Below, piece after piece: positions 1-10,110 of a DNA stretch of 64,000 bases (position 1 is its first letter; each line of letters opens with the position of its first letter). Location: positions 1 to 64,000 of the forward strand of contig NZ_PGGN01000006.1 in the NCBI RefSeq assembly GCF_003010935.1, given 5' to 3'. The translations under genes and the position numbers were made by a program. This DNA comes from Phyllobacterium endophyticum (GTDB lineage: Bacteria > Pseudomonadota > Alphaproteobacteria > Rhizobiales > Rhizobiaceae). The notes under the pieces are model-generated. The model ran no database searches, was not told where the DNA came from, and saw only the letters and a program-made list of their open reading frames with translations.

Positions 1-496
1 TAATCTTGTCACAAGAACCGATCGATCAACCAGAAAGCAAAGCAAACCAGCAACCAAACCATAGGGCGCATTCGGCAACCGCCAGCGGCGCCCCGCCCTC
101 GTTGTGTCGGTATATAGACCCCACCCCGCAAAACTGTCAACACCGATTTTGAAGAAAATGTGAAATATGTGACAGGGTTCTTCTACCCCTTGCGATATGA
201 GACGGTTTATTGCCCTCGTCACTGCGGACAAAGTGGATTGTGACCGGCCCGGCCACAAACATGCCCAATTCAAATCTTAGCGGTGCCTTCGCATGCGAAG
301 GGTAGTGCCAACTTCTTGCGGGAACCACTCACCGTTTACACAGGGCCGTTCGGGGCGGCGCGTTGACATAGATCGGCTGCGGGGGCAAAACTGCGTCCCA
401 AATCGATTTCACACCAGCATAAGGCTGATCGGCGAGCGCCGAAATCTCTCAGAGCCCGCATTTTCTACAACGGCGACAGGATCGACTTTTAACAGT
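1..496. other. Non-coding left edge, upstream of M23 peptidase
   Basis: I see no convincing gene here. An open frame runs upstream of the M23 peptidase from 293, but its codons look non-coding and it lacks the family's expected N-terminus. The stretch around 100-190 is AT-richer than the genes and could hold a promoter for the peptidase or a 5' region of a gene lying to the left. No RNA gene could be recognised. Confidence 0.4.
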
Positions 497-2446
497 ATGA
501 ACGATTACGAGGGGCACTCATCGATCGATCCGGGCAACGAGCCGCCGTTGATTACGGACGGCCGTCGGGGTCCGCCGGATCGGCGCGAGATCTCTGCGCG
601 CTGGCTGGCCGGCACCTTTCTCACGGGTATTACGTCGAGCATACTGATGGGTGTGGCACTGTTCGCAGCGCTCGACGGCCGGGAACAGCTGGCGACACCG
701 CCGGAACTGATGGCGCGCAACGCCATGCCTGATCCCGGGAGTTCCGACGGCGTCAAGGGTGCGCGGGTTGCGGCAACGACGCCGATCCAGAAGAATCGCG
801 ACCGCCGGCGGCTCGACGTCTCGACAATGTTTAAGGACGGCGAGCGTGACGTCATTCGCACGGTGCCCTTTGAATTCGTCCATATCGCACTTGCCGATGT
901 CCACAATACGAACCGCCGATATCCTTCCTTCAATCCTCTCGACGTCTTCGCGGAGGCCAATGAAGGTACTGATCCGACGCCAAAGACCGGTTTGATCTAC
1001 GGCGCCAAGGTCGAAAGCGAAGTGAGCCTTCGTACCCTCGATTTCCCCTTGGCCACTGCTCAATATGATCCATCGGACGATTTGAGCGTCGATGAGGTGG
1101 AAGAAGTTGTCCGCAACACCGGCTCTCTTTTGACCGACGGAGCCATTCAGGTTGCATCCCTCCACTATGTCGATCCCCAGCGCTTCGGCACGGACGAAGA
1201 CCCGTTCAATTTGCGTAGCCAGCTTACGGCCAGGATTATCCAGGAAAATGTCAGCGTTTTCCCGCGTCTCTCGGATGATGCCGAGAGCGCAGGTTATTCG
1301 GAGGAACTCATTCCGTTCCGGAGCGACAAGGATATCCTCGGCGCGCTGAATGACGCCGGCCATGAAAACGCCGATGCAACGGGGATGTCGGAGGCGATCG
1401 CAAAACTGTTGAATTCTCCGCGCTTGAAAAGCGGCAGTGTCCTGCGGCTTGGCATAGAATCGCAAAACGACGTCGACCGGATCATGCGAGCGAGCGTTTA
1501 CAATGGTTCCACGCATGTGCTGACAATCGCCCTCAACGATCACGAGCAATATGTCCCGGCGGACGAACCGGAAATGACCCCGGGACTGCAGGTCGCCTTC
1601 GACGATAATCCGCCTGCCGCGCGCCGTTCTGAAGACCTGCCCACGGTATATGATGGAATTTACCGTGCCGGTATTGCCTATGGGATGACAGATCCCATGA
1701 TCAAGCAGCTCATCAGGATGCTTGCTTCGGAGGTCGATTTTCAGTCGCAACTATCGCCGACCGATCAGCTGGAGGCGTTGTTCTCACTTCCGGCGGATTC
1801 GGAGAAAGCAGGCGACGATTCGGAGATACTCTACGTCGCGGCGAATTTCGGCGGCGACTTGAAGAAGTTTTATCGTTTCCACGGCAAGGACGGCAACACC
1901 GACTATTACGACGAAGATGGAAAGAGCTCCAAACAGTTCCTGTTACGCAAGCCGGTCCCGAACGGAGTCTTCCGCTCACCCTTCGGCATGCGCCGCCATC
2001 CGATTCTGGGATACTCCAGGATGCACACCGGGGTGGATTGGTCAGCGCCCCGCGGCACGCCGATCATCGCTGCGGGCAACGGTGTCGTCGAGCGCGCCGG
2101 CTGGACGAACGGCTACGGCAATCAAACCATCATCCGCCATTCCAATGGCTATGAAAGCAGCTATTCGCACCAGAATGCCATAGCCAGCGGCGTTGCCCCG
2201 GGAGCGAAGGTCAGACAGGGCCAGGTTATCGGTTTCCTTGGTTCGACCGGTCTTTCGACGGGGCCGCACCTTCATTACGAGGTGATCGTCAATGGCTCCA
2301 AGGTAGATCCGATGCGCATCCGCCTGCCAAGTGGCGGAGCGCTTGGAGGCGATGACCTGATAGCATTCAAACGCGAACGGGAACGGATCGATCAACTGCT
2401 CAAGGATGACAATACGCGGGGAACCAAGGTCGCGGCCAGCGGCTAG
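497..2446 (+). CDS. M23 family metallopeptidase, membrane-anchored
   Basis: Probable zinc peptidoglycan endopeptidase of the LytM/M23 family (649 aa from this start). A transmembrane segment lies at about residues 37-60 (WLAGTFLTGITSSILMGVAL), placing the rest in the periplasm. A long, poorly conserved middle part precedes the C-terminal M23 domain, where the zinc and catalytic residues are visible: H510 and D514 in HTGVDW, and H591/H593 in GPHLHYEV. The open frame extends back to 293, but ATG 497 is preferred because it opens a hydrophilic leader just before the membrane helix; the upstream 68 residues look non-coding. The next gene, an L,D-transpeptidase, is convergent 14 bp away and also acts on the wall. 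Whether it cuts or activates amidases, as LytM factors do, cannot be told. Confidence 0.85.
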   Translation: MNDYEGHSSIDPGNEPPLITDGRRGPPDRREISARWLAGTFLTGITSSILMGVALFAALDGREQLATPPELMARNAMPDPGSSDGVKGARVAATTPIQKNRDRRRLDVSTMFKDGERDVIRTVPFEFVHIALADVHNTNRRYPSFNPLDVFAEANEGTDPTPKTGLIYGAKVESEVSLRTLDFPLATAQYDPSDDLSVDEVEEVVRNTGSLLTDGAIQVASLHYVDPQRFGTDEDPFNLRSQLTARIIQENVSVFPRLSDDAESAGYSEELIPFRSDKDILGALNDAGHENADATGMSEAIAKLLNSPRLKSGSVLRLGIESQNDVDRIMRASVYNGSTHVLTIALNDHEQYVPADEPEMTPGLQVAFDDNPPAARRSEDLPTVYDGIYRAGIAYGMTDPMIKQLIRMLASEVDFQSQLSPTDQLEALFSLPADSEKAGDDSEILYVAANFGGDLKKFYRFHGKDGNTDYYDEDGKSSKQFLLRKPVPNGVFRSPFGMRRHPILGYSRMHTGVDWSAPRGTPIIAAGNGVVERAGWTNGYGNQTIIRHSNGYESSYSHQNAIASGVAPGAKVRQGQVIGFLGSTGLSTGPHLHYEVIVNGSKVDPMRIRLPSGGALGGDDLIAFKRERERIDQLLKDDNTRGTKVAASG

Positions 2447-2460
2447 CGGCGCGCCAGCAT

Positions 2461-3819
2461 CTATTCCTGGAATTCAACCGTCACGCCTTTTTGGACCAGC
2501 TTGGACAATTCCGTTGCGTCCCAGTTCGTCAGCCGCACGCAGCCATGGCTGTTCGTCTTGCCTATCTTCGAAGGTTCCGGCGTGCCGTGTATGCCATAGG
2601 TCGGCTTCGACAGGGCTATCCAGACAGTACCGACTGGGCCGTTCGGCCCCGGCGGTATGGTCAGGACCGAGTTGTTCTCGCCCTGCTTGAAGTTGATCTT
2701 GGGATTGTACGTATAGTTCGGATTGAGTGCGATGCGCTCGACCTGTACGGTTCCCGAAGGCGATGGAGTATCTGTGGATCCGATCGTTGCGGGGTAGGCA
2801 ACCACCAGCTTTCCTTCAGCATTATAGCCGCGAACCTGTTTGCGCCCCTTGTCGGCGATGATGCGCGTCACGGCACCGCCAGCATCCTGGCCAGTATTGG
2901 CCACCTGTATCGCAACACCCGGCGTGTTGAAGTCCCCGCCTGGATTGATTTCTTTCAGATAGTTCTCATCCATGTGGAATCGCTCGGCAAGCAATTCAGT
3001 CACCGATGTAAACGCCATGCGTTCAAGTTGCGCCTTGTGGCTGTAATCTTCGGGAATGGATGCAACGAACGGATAAGCGGCATCTTCCGACGTGATCGTG
3101 TAGGATTTGAACGCCGGGCCGCCGGTCTGTTCCAGCGACGCGTTGATCCCTTCTTCGTTGAGAGGGTCGAATTGCTGCCCTGTCATTTCCTCGAAGGCCG
3201 CCACGGCTTTATCGACATTTCCGCCCTTGTGACCATCTATAACACCCGGTGACACGCCTATGCGATCCAGCAGGACCTGGATGGCGGCGATCTTGGCTTT
3301 AGCACCCTGTCCCTTCGGCAGTTCGATTGTCGGCGCCGGATCGGGATGAACCGGTATCTGCTCCTGTTGAGGAGCATCCGTCAGCCCGTCTCCAGGCATT
3401 GCCGGATCGATGAAATCGCTCTCGCCATTGGCAGGCGGCAGCGGTTCGCGATCGATACTGCCATAATCCTGTTCGGATGGCAGCGCGTTGGAAGGGGCGT
3501 AAGGATCGTTCGCTATGGCACCAGTATCATAGGGATCTTGCGGCGCATCGGGAAAATAATCCGTGTTTTCACTCGGTTGCGCTTCTTCGATGGAGACGAT
3601 CCGGCCGCGGCGATCCACTGTGACCCTACGGCCATACTCATCGAAATAGGACCGGTAAGCCTGGCGCCGCTCGCGCGGCTCGAACCATTGTGCAACGTCA
3701 TATGGACCCGCGTCTTTGGCGCGAGGTGCAACAGGTTCAGCCTGCGCGGCTTCTGGCACGAAGATGCCGGCCGCAGCCAGCAGCAAAATTCCGAGTGTCG
3801 ATTGAAGGTAGAACGCCAT
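2461..3819 (-). CDS. L,D-transpeptidase (YkuD) with peptidoglycan-binding region
   Basis: Periplasmic L,D-transpeptidase (452 aa), expected to make 3-3 peptidoglycan crosslinks or attach proteins to the wall. A signal peptide (MAFYLQSTLGILLLAAAG, then AQA) opens the protein. A Pro/Asp-rich linker follows, then a region resembling a PGB_1 peptidoglycan-binding domain (IQVLLDRIGVSPGVIDG). The C-terminal YkuD domain has the catalytic motif with H in GIHGTPEP and SHGCVRL, catalytic C427. The frame can start at 3861, but ATG 3819 gives the signal peptide directly and has GGAAG upstream, so it is preferred. It is downstream of clpB on the same strand, beyond a terminator hairpin, so it is probably transcribed separately. 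Confidence 0.9.
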   Translation of the reverse strand: MAFYLQSTLGILLLAAAGIFVPEAAQAEPVAPRAKDAGPYDVAQWFEPRERRQAYRSYFDEYGRRVTVDRRGRIVSIEEAQPSENTDYFPDAPQDPYDTGAIANDPYAPSNALPSEQDYGSIDREPLPPANGESDFIDPAMPGDGLTDAPQQEQIPVHPDPAPTIELPKGQGAKAKIAAIQVLLDRIGVSPGVIDGHKGGNVDKAVAAFEEMTGQQFDPLNEEGINASLEQTGGPAFKSYTITSEDAAYPFVASIPEDYSHKAQLERMAFTSVTELLAERFHMDENYLKEINPGGDFNTPGVAIQVANTGQDAGGAVTRIIADKGRKQVRGYNAEGKLVVAYPATIGSTDTPSPSGTVQVERIALNPNYTYNPKINFKQGENNSVLTIPPGPNGPVGTVWIALSKPTYGIHGTPEPSKIGKTNSHGCVRLTNWDATELSKLVQKGVTVEFQE

Positions 3820-3937
3820 GCTTGCCGCTTCCGGTTTAACTGATAACTCGCCGTTAAGCATAAATGACCGACTTTTCTGTCTTTATGGTTAATGCCGAGA
3901 CACTTCTATCGTTGCATTTATTGGATGAACGAGACAT

Positions 3938-3963
3938 GAAAATGGCCGCCCGGTGGCGGCCAT
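3938..3963 (-). terminator. Rho-independent terminator of clpB
   Basis: A perfect 9-bp stem (ATGGCCGCC / GGCGGCCAT, 3942-3963) with a 4-nt loop is followed on the minus strand by TTTTC. It lies 31 bp past the clpB stop, so it should end clpB transcription. Confidence 0.75.
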
Positions 3964-3993
3964 CCTCTTTGTTTCAATCCGATCGAAGCGTGA

Positions 3994-6606
3994 TCACGCA
4001 GCCTCGGCCTTTTCACGTTCGGCGGTGGATTTGGCCGGCTTGAAGTTGAGCCGGTCCGATCCCGCCGTGATCTTGACCGTCGAACCATCCAGTATCTCGC
4101 CGAGCAGGATCTTTTCCGCCAGCGGATCCTGAACCTCCTTCTGTATTACGCGTTTCAATGGCCGCGCTCCATACGCAGGATCATAGCCCTTTTCGGCCAG
4201 CCAGTTCGTGGCATCATCATCGATACTCAGGACGATCTTGCGATCTGTGAGAAGCGATTGAAGGTGCCGCAGCTGGATAGCCACGATCTTGCCCATCTCC
4301 TTGCGCTGCAACCTGTGGAAAAGGATGATTTCATCCACGCGATTGAGGAATTCAGGACGGAATGAGGCTCTGACCACGTTCATCACCTCTTCTCGAACCT
4401 CTCCGACATCCTGGCCCTCGCCCAACCCGACAAGATATTCTGCGCCAAGGTTCGACGTCATGATGATCAGTGTGTTGCGGAAGTCGACCGTGCGTCCCTG
4501 ACCATCGGTCAGACGTCCATCGTCAAGTACCTGCAGAAGCACGTTGAAGACGTCCGGATGAGCCTTCTCGATTTCGTCGAAGAGAACCACCTGGTAGGGC
4601 CGGCGCCGGACAGCTTCGGTAAGAGCACCACCTTCTTCATAGCCGACATAGCCGGGTGGTGCGCCGATCAGGCGCGATACCGAATGCTTCTCCATATATT
4701 CGGACATGTCGAGGCGAACCATTGCCGTCTCGTCGGAGAACAGGAACGAAGCCAGCGTTTTCGTCAGCTCCGTCTTGCCGACACCTGTTGGTCCCAGGAA
4801 GATGAACGAGCCGATGGGCCGGTTCGGGTCCTGCAAGCCGGCACGCGCGCGGCGAATGGCCTTCGATACAGCCTGAACTGCTTCTCCCTGCCCGACAACC
4901 CGCTTGGCGAGTTCATCTTCCATGCGCAGCAGCTTTTCCCGTTCGCCTTCCAGCATCCGGTCCACCGGAATTCCTGTCCAGCGCGAAACAACCTGAGCGA
5001 TATGATCCGGAGTGACGATTTCTTCCACCATCGACGTTGAACCGTCATGCTGTTCGGCCTCTGCAAGCTGCTTCTCCAGCTGCGGGATTTTTCCGTAGGC
5101 AAGCTCGCCCGCTTTCTGAAATTCACCGTTACGCTGGGCAGAGGCCAGCGCATTGCGTGCATCGTCGAGCTGACGCTTCAGGTCGGCCGCATGACCGAGC
5201 TTTTGCTTTTCGGCCTGCCAGGTGTTGGTAATCGCCGTCGACTGCTCTTCCAGATCGGCGAGTTCCTTCTCCAGCCGCTCAAGGCGATCCCGGGAAGCAT
5301 CGTCCTTTTCGACCTTCAACGCTTCACGTTCGATCTTGAGCTGCATGATGCGCCGGTCGATCTCGTCCAGTTCTTCCGGTTTTGAATCGACCTGCATCCG
5401 AAGCCGCGCCGCGCCTTCGTCAATCAGGTCGATTGCCTTGTCGGGCAAAAACCGATCCGTGATGTACCGGTTTGACAACGTCGCCGCCGCAACGAGCGCC
5501 GAATCGGAAATCCGCACCTTGTGGTGCTGCTCGTATTTTTCCTTCAGACCGCGCAAGATCGAAACGGTATCCTCTACTGTCGGCTCATCGACAAACACCG
5601 GCTGGAACCGGCGAGCCAAAGCCGCATCCTTTTCCACGTGCTTGCGATACTCGTCGAGAGTCGTGGCGCCGACGCAGTGAAGTTCACCGCGAGCCAAGGC
5701 GGGTTTCAGGAGGTTGGACGCATCCATGGCGCCTTCGCTCTTGCCCGCACCGACAAGCGTGTGCATCTCGTCGATGAACAGGATGATTTCGCCATTGGCT
5801 GAAGTCACTTCGGACAGAACGGCTTTCAGCCGCTCCTCGAATTCACCGCGATATTTCGCCCCGGCGATCAAAGCACCCATATCCAGCGCCATCAACTGCT
5901 TGTCTTTCAGCGATTCCGGCACGTCACCATTGACGATGCGCAACGCCAAGCCTTCGGCAATTGCCGTCTTGCCAACCCCAGGCTCGCCAATCAGCACCGG
6001 ATTGTTCTTGGTGCGCCGCGACAGGACTTGAATGGTTCGGCGTATTTCATCATCGCGTCCAATGACGGGATCGAGCCTGCCCGCCCGTGCATCGGCCGTC
6101 AAATCGCGTGCATATTTCTTCAAGGCATCATAGCTGTTCTCCGCAGAGGCGGAATCAGCAGTCCGGCCCTTGCGGATATCATTGATCACGGCATTGAGGC
6201 CCGCAGCGGTCACACCGGCGCGGCTCAATATCTCGGAAGTCTTGGCGGACTTCTCGATCGCCAGAGCAGTCAACAGGCGCTCGACAGTGACGAAGCTGTC
6301 ACCGGCTTTTTGAGCAAGCTCCTCCGCGGTCGTGAAAACCTTGGCAAGCGGCTGAGCCAGGTAAAGCTGGCCGTTACCGCCGGTTACTTTCGGCAATGCG
6401 TCTAGCGCAGCCTGCAGCCCGAGCCGCACATCAGCTATGCGACCGCCCGCCCGCTCGATCAACGATGCGGCAAGCCCTTCCTCGTCATCGACGAGCACCT
6501 TGAGCAAGTGCTCCGGCGCAAATTGCTGATGGCTGGAAGAGAGGGCGAAAGTCTGTGCCGATTGTATGAAGCCGCGGACGCGCTCTGTATATTTCTCTAT
6601 ATTCAT
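3994..6606 (-). CDS. clpB: ATP-dependent disaggregase ClpB
   Basis: Hsp100 AAA+ disaggregase (870 aa, the usual length). It threads proteins out of aggregates together with DnaK in the cytosol. Domains in order: Clp N-terminal domain (about 1-145), first AAA+ module with Walker A GEPGVGKT (207-214) and FIDEMHTL, a coiled-coil middle domain (about 400-530, rich in E/K/L), and a second AAA+ module with GPTGVGKT and [10 protein letters not shown], then the small C-terminal domain. The ClpB middle domain separates it from ClpA and ClpC. ATG 6606 has AAGGAG seven bases upstream. A sigma-32-like promoter lies about 95-125 bp upstream, in line with heat-shock control. Confidence 0.98.
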   Translation of the reverse strand: MNIEKYTERVRGFIQSAQTFALSSSHQQFAPEHLLKVLVDDEEGLAASLIERAGGRIADVRLGLQAALDALPKVTGGNGQLYLAQPLAKVFTTAEELAQKAGDSFVTVERLLTALAIEKSAKTSEILSRAGVTAAGLNAVINDIRKGRTADSASAENSYDALKKYARDLTADARAGRLDPVIGRDDEIRRTIQVLSRRTKNNPVLIGEPGVGKTAIAEGLALRIVNGDVPESLKDKQLMALDMGALIAGAKYRGEFEERLKAVLSEVTSANGEIILFIDEMHTLVGAGKSEGAMDASNLLKPALARGELHCVGATTLDEYRKHVEKDAALARRFQPVFVDEPTVEDTVSILRGLKEKYEQHHKVRISDSALVAAATLSNRYITDRFLPDKAIDLIDEGAARLRMQVDSKPEELDEIDRRIMQLKIEREALKVEKDDASRDRLERLEKELADLEEQSTAITNTWQAEKQKLGHAADLKRQLDDARNALASAQRNGEFQKAGELAYGKIPQLEKQLAEAEQHDGSTSMVEEIVTPDHIAQVVSRWTGIPVDRMLEGEREKLLRMEDELAKRVVGQGEAVQAVSKAIRRARAGLQDPNRPIGSFIFLGPTGVGKTELTKTLASFLFSDETAMVRLDMSEYMEKHSVSRLIGAPPGYVGYEEGGALTEAVRRRPYQVVLFDEIEKAHPDVFNVLLQVLDDGRLTDGQGRTVDFRNTLIIMTSNLGAEYLVGLGEGQDVGEVREEVMNVVRASFRPEFLNRVDEIILFHRLQRKEMGKIVAIQLRHLQSLLTDRKIVLSIDDDATNWLAEKGYDPAYGARPLKRVIQKEVQDPLAEKILLGEILDGSTVKITAGSDRLNFKPAKSTAEREKAEAA

Positions 6607-6942
6607 CTCTGTCTCCTTTTACCGTCCAGCCCGATTCCGGCACTGGATGGCGTGTTGGTGACGGGTCCCCTGCAAGAGGCAGACCCATTCGCTCGATGCG
6701 AATATGGGAATATTGTCCGCAGCCTGCAAGATCGAAGGTCTGGCTTTTATCACGTACCTAGCCCGGTAATTTACCACAAGAGGCCCCTCCTTTGCCACGC
6801 TCGCCTTTCACGCTTGGGACGTTCCAAGCAGCCAGGATGTCGGCAAGGAGTCGGGGAGCATTATCACGGTCAGCCCTCGAACCGCGCACAGCCCGAGAAG
6901 GACTTTAGTTGAAGTGTCTCGGCCACTTCCAAAAATCAAAAC
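6607..6942. other. Intergenic region between clpB and the DUF4167 gene
   Basis: Apart from the clpB promoter described separately, no gene is supported here. Open frames on the plus strand have no ribosome binding site and no recognisable content. The clpB leader is about 95 bp long. Confidence 0.5.
6702..6730 (-). promoter_or_regulatory. Sigma-32 (RpoH)-like promoter of clpB
   Basis: Read on the minus strand: CTTGCAG (-35, 6724-6730), 14-nt spacer, TCCCATAT (-10, 6702-6709). The E. coli sigma-32 consensus is CTTGAAA, 13-15 nt, CCCCATNT, and alphaproteobacterial RpoH sites are similar. The -10 ends about 95 bp before the clpB ATG. Position and gene function agree; start-site mapping is lacking. 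Confidence 0.65.
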
Positions 6943-6970
6943 GCCACCCGCAGGTTCCCCTGCGAGTGGC
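6943..6970 (-). terminator. Terminator downstream of the DUF4167 gene
   Basis: A 12-bp stem with one G-T pair and a GGAA tetraloop on the minus strand (6943-6954 with 6959-6970) is followed by GTTTTGATTTTT. It lies 24 bp past the DUF4167 stop. Confidence 0.7.
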
Positions 6971-6994
6971 GCAAAAAGCTTCAATCCGATGAGA

Positions 6995-7855
6995 TCAGAC
7001 GTCGGATCCAGCCGCAGCTCTGCGCTTCTTTACCTCGGCCACAATACCGGCTGGCGAAAGATCATTGGCGGTTTCTGGAGCACTTGCTTCAGCCGCATTC
7101 TCCTCCACGCCTGGTTCACGCGGACGGGCCGGCCGGCGCCCACGCGGTGCGCGGCGTGCGGGTTTTGCTTCAGCAGGCGCGTCCTCGGCCACTGCAGAAC
7201 CATTTTCAACCGGCTGACGCTGGGGTTGCGGCTGGCGCTGACTGGCAGTGTCATCGTCATAAACGACTTCGGCGGGGGTGCCCTGAATGATCGGCTGTGG
7301 TCCACTGCCATTGATTGGCTGATGTACCACACGTTCTTGCCGGTCCTGCCGTTCATGTCGATCGTGGCGTTCCGAACGGTCCTGGCGCTCCGGGCGATCC
7401 TGACGTTCGGGCCTGTCCTGGCGGTCTTGCCGTTGCGGACGTTCCTGGCGCTGGGAGAATTCCTGGCGTTCTGGAACTTCCTGACGATCACTATCATTGC
7501 CGTTGCCGCCGTTGCCATTGTTCATGCCATCGTCGTCATAACCGTTCTCATCGTCCTGATCCTGATCCTGATCATCGCGTTGATACTGGACGGGCGCTTG
7601 AGCCTGAGCTGCAAGTATTATTCGATTATAATGCTCGGCGTGCTGGAGATAGTTTTCAGCCATCACGCGGTCGCCGGCGCTCTGTGCATCCCGTGCAAGA
7701 GTAGTATATTTTTCGGCGACGTGCTGAGCGTTCCCCCGGATTTTGACATCGGGACCGTTGCTCTCGTAGTTACGGGATAATGGGTTGGGACCCTTACTGC
7801 GGTTATTGTTGTTACCGCGTCCGCGCATGCGCCTATTCTGCTGTACTGGCCTCAT
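6995..7855 (-). CDS. DUF4167 domain-containing protein, low-complexity C-terminal part
   Basis: 286-aa protein of unknown function. The first 85 or so residues form the DUF4167 domain, seen in almost all Hyphomicrobiales: an Arg/Asn-rich start (MRPVQQNRRMRGRGNNNN) and the helix RDAQSAGDRVMAENYLQHAE. The middle (about 110-185) is low complexity, with repeated RQDRPERQDR-type units and an acidic Asp-rich patch. The C-terminus has Arg/Pro-rich and Ala-rich stretches. Such composition suggests nucleic-acid binding or a disordered scaffold, but this is inference. It follows prmC in the same direction after 284 bp. ATG 7855 is the only start that keeps the conserved N-terminus. Confidence 0.85.
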   Translation of the reverse strand: MRPVQQNRRMRGRGNNNNRSKGPNPLSRNYESNGPDVKIRGNAQHVAEKYTTLARDAQSAGDRVMAENYLQHAEHYNRIILAAQAQAPVQYQRDDQDQDQDDENGYDDDGMNNGNGGNGNDSDRQEVPERQEFSQRQERPQRQDRQDRPERQDRPERQDRSERHDRHERQDRQERVVHQPINGSGPQPIIQGTPAEVVYDDDTASQRQPQPQRQPVENGSAVAEDAPAEAKPARRAPRGRRPARPREPGVEENAAEASAPETANDLSPAGIVAEVKKRRAAAGSDV

Positions 7856-8139
7856 ACTTATCTCTTTTCAGAAAATTAGGGGCGCTAATTTGCTCACCAT
7901 TTGAGTCAAAAAGCTTCGCTTCTCAAGTGCCGACCTGAAGCGCGCCCCGCGCTCCGATCGCATCCAAAGTTCATAAAACTTTTGTGCTTCCGCAAAAACC
8001 GATTCCCCAAAGCTATTTCCGACGAGAAATCAAACATCTGGAATTCCGTACCAATTGCTTGATAGGCAGACCAGATTTGTTTCGGTTTAGAGCGGTAACC
8101 GGAAACTAGCCGTGTTCACGGCAAATTCCAAGCCTTTTT

Positions 8140-9018
8140 TCAATCTTTTTCCATTGGTGTGAACAAAAGCGCTCTTTCGTGCCCACCAATATCCTTCTGG
8201 ACAGTAACCAAAGCGAAACTCTCCCTGGAAAAAATCGCCTCTACGTCACTGCGCTGTTCCGCGCCCACTTCCAAGGCAACCGCACCACCCTGCCTCAGGC
8301 ACCGCCGCGATTGCCTGGCGATGATCCGATAGGGGGCAAGTCCATCTGGGCCGCCATCGAGGGCTTTCACCGGATCATGCCGCGCTACTTCCGTCTGCAA
8401 GCCTTGTAAGTCGGCGGTCGGTATGTAGGGCGGGTTGGAAATAATCATGTCGAATGAGCCACTTACATTAGAAAACCAATCCGAATGAAGGCCGGCAAAA
8501 CGATCAGATACATTGTTTAGTTGGGCATTGTCGCGTGCAGTATCAAGGGCTCCTGTGGAAATATCGACGCCAACCGCACGCAGTTGACGCAGTTGATCGA
8601 GCAGCGCCAGAGCTATCGCACCTGTCCCTGTTCCAAGGTCTATCAAATCTGAAACACCCTGCTCTTCGATCCGCTGGCGCAAGAACGGAATCGCCAGTTC
8701 GACCAGAGCTTCGGTGTCCGGGCGGGGTTCGAGTGTATCGGGAGAAAGCCCTAGTTCTATGCCATGGAAAGCCCGCCTGCCGATGATGCGGTGTACTGAT
8801 TCGCCGTTGATTCGCCGGGCGAGAATCGTGTGAAGCCGCTCTGCCGTTTGGCTGTCGATGGCATGAGCCGGGTTTCGGATCACTTCGAGCCGATCACATC
8901 CGGTTACCCATTCGACCAGCAATCTCGCGTCCAGATCGGGGGTTTCGATTTGCGTTTTCAAAAGCCGGAGACGCGCCTCTTTGTGCAAGTCGGCAAGGCG
9001 CGTTCCGTCCTTTTCCAT
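8140..9018 (-). CDS. prmC: Peptide chain release factor N5-glutamine methyltransferase PrmC
   Basis: Cytosolic SAM-dependent methyltransferase (292 aa) that modifies the Gln of the GGQ motif of release factors. A helical N-terminal domain (1-85) is followed by the Rossmann domain with the SAM loop DLGTGTGAIALALL and the hallmark NPPYIP motif, which binds the Gln substrate. It starts 5 bp after the stop of prfA, its own substrate gene, and the two are surely co-transcribed. ATG 9018 is used; a TTG-rich region upstream offers no better start. Confidence 0.96.
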   Translation of the reverse strand: MEKDGTRLADLHKEARLRLLKTQIETPDLDARLLVEWVTGCDRLEVIRNPAHAIDSQTAERLHTILARRINGESVHRIIGRRAFHGIELGLSPDTLEPRPDTEALVELAIPFLRQRIEEQGVSDLIDLGTGTGAIALALLDQLRQLRAVGVDISTGALDTARDNAQLNNVSDRFAGLHSDWFSNVSGSFDMIISNPPYIPTADLQGLQTEVARHDPVKALDGGPDGLAPYRIIARQSRRCLRQGGAVALEVGAEQRSDVEAIFSRESFALVTVQKDIGGHERALLFTPMEKD

Positions 9019-9023
9019 GGCAC

Positions 9024-10103
9024 TCAGAAGCTTTCGTTCATCTGGGCCAGCAAGGCCGTCTGGTAATCGGATATCAGCGCACCGATGAGTTCATCCAGAT
9101 CGCCTTCCATGATGCGATCGAGCTTGTATAGCGTCAGGTTGATGCGGTGGTCGGTGACGCGGCCCTGCGGGAAATTATAGGTACGAATTCGTTCGGAACG
9201 ATCACCTGAACCGACTTGGCTGCGCCGCGCCTCCGAGCGCTCGCTATCGGCTTTCTGGCGTTGCATGTCGAACAGGCGCGAACGCAGCACCTGCATGGCT
9301 CGGGCGCGGTTCTGGTGCTGCGACTTTTCCGCCTGCACGACGACAATGCCCGAAGGGATATGCGTGATGCGCACGGCAGAGTCGGTCGTGTTGACGTGCT
9401 GACCGCCCGATCCCGATGCGCGCATCGTATCGATGCGGATATCATCGGGACGTATATCGATATCGATTTCTTCTGCTTCCGGCAGCACTGCTACGGTCGC
9501 AGCCGACGTATGGATTCGGCCGCTCGCTTCGGTATCAGGAACGCGTTGCACCCGGTGCACACCGGATTCGAACTTCAGCTTGGCAAAGACCCCCTTGCCT
9601 GAAACCATCGCGATGACTTCCTTGTAGCCGCCAGCCTCCCCCTCGCTTGCAGAGATAAGTTCGACGCGCCAGCCATTGGAAGCCGCATAGCGTTCGTACA
9701 TGCGAAAGAGATCGCCACCAAACAACGCCGCTTCCGAACCGCCGGTGCCGGCGCGAATCTCGAGGATCGCGTTGCGCTCATCGGCGACGTCCTTCGGCAG
9801 GAGCAGAACCTGGATATCTTTTTCCAGTTCCTCGACACGCTCCTCGATTTCGGGGAGTTCGGCTTCGGCAAGCTCGCGCATGTCCTTGTCAGTGGCACTG
9901 TCATCGAGCATCGCCCGCAATCCATCGGCTTCGCCGCGCGCAGCAAGCAGCTCGCGAATCTTGGCGACGACAGGCTCGAGCTCGAAATATTCCGAGGCAA
10001 GCTTCACATAGGTGTCGGAGTCGGGATTGCTCGCCATCTGCGTCTCCATCATGGAGAAACGCTTCAGCAGTTGATCCATACGATCCTGCGGAATAGAACT
10101 CAC
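9024..10103 (-). CDS. prfA: Peptide chain release factor 1
   Basis: RF1 (359 aa) reads UAA and UAG in the ribosomal A site and triggers peptide release. The GGQ motif is present in [16 protein letters not shown]. The stop-codon-reading tripeptide, P-A-T in E. coli RF1, sits in [14 protein letters not shown] and here reads P-D-T; it is the P-x-T form of RF1, not the S-P-F of RF2. GTG is the start codon, with GAGG upstream. It lies 7 bp after ptsP and 5 bp before prmC, forming a ptsP-prfA-prmC unit. Confidence 0.97.
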   Translation of the reverse strand: MSSIPQDRMDQLLKRFSMMETQMASNPDSDTYVKLASEYFELEPVVAKIRELLAARGEADGLRAMLDDSATDKDMRELAEAELPEIEERVEELEKDIQVLLLPKDVADERNAILEIRAGTGGSEAALFGGDLFRMYERYAASNGWRVELISASEGEAGGYKEVIAMVSGKGVFAKLKFESGVHRVQRVPDTEASGRIHTSAATVAVLPEAEEIDIDIRPDDIRIDTMRASGSGGQHVNTTDSAVRITHIPSGIVVVQAEKSQHQNRARAMQVLRSRLFDMQRQKADSERSEARRSQVGSGDRSERIRTYNFPQGRVTDHRINLTLYKLDRIMEGDLDELIGALISDYQTALLAQMNESF

Positions 10104-10110
10104 TCAAACC

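Noticed and set aside
293-496. Longer N-terminus of the M23 peptidase
   Set aside because: The added 68 residues have no hydrophobic or conserved feature and the ATG at 497 starts just ahead of the membrane helix.
518-1750. 410-codon minus-strand open frame opposite the M23 peptidase
   Set aside because: Cys/Arg/Ile-rich translation without motifs; a mirror of the real high-GC gene.
7360-7480. CRISPR-like array in the DUF4167 gene
   Set aside because: The short repeated units are in-frame codons for RQDRPE-type residues, with no spacers.
9360-9560. Altered stop-codon recognition in RF1 (P-D-T for P-A-T)
   Set aside because: The middle residue is not strictly conserved and P-x-T is kept, so normal UAA/UAG reading is expected.
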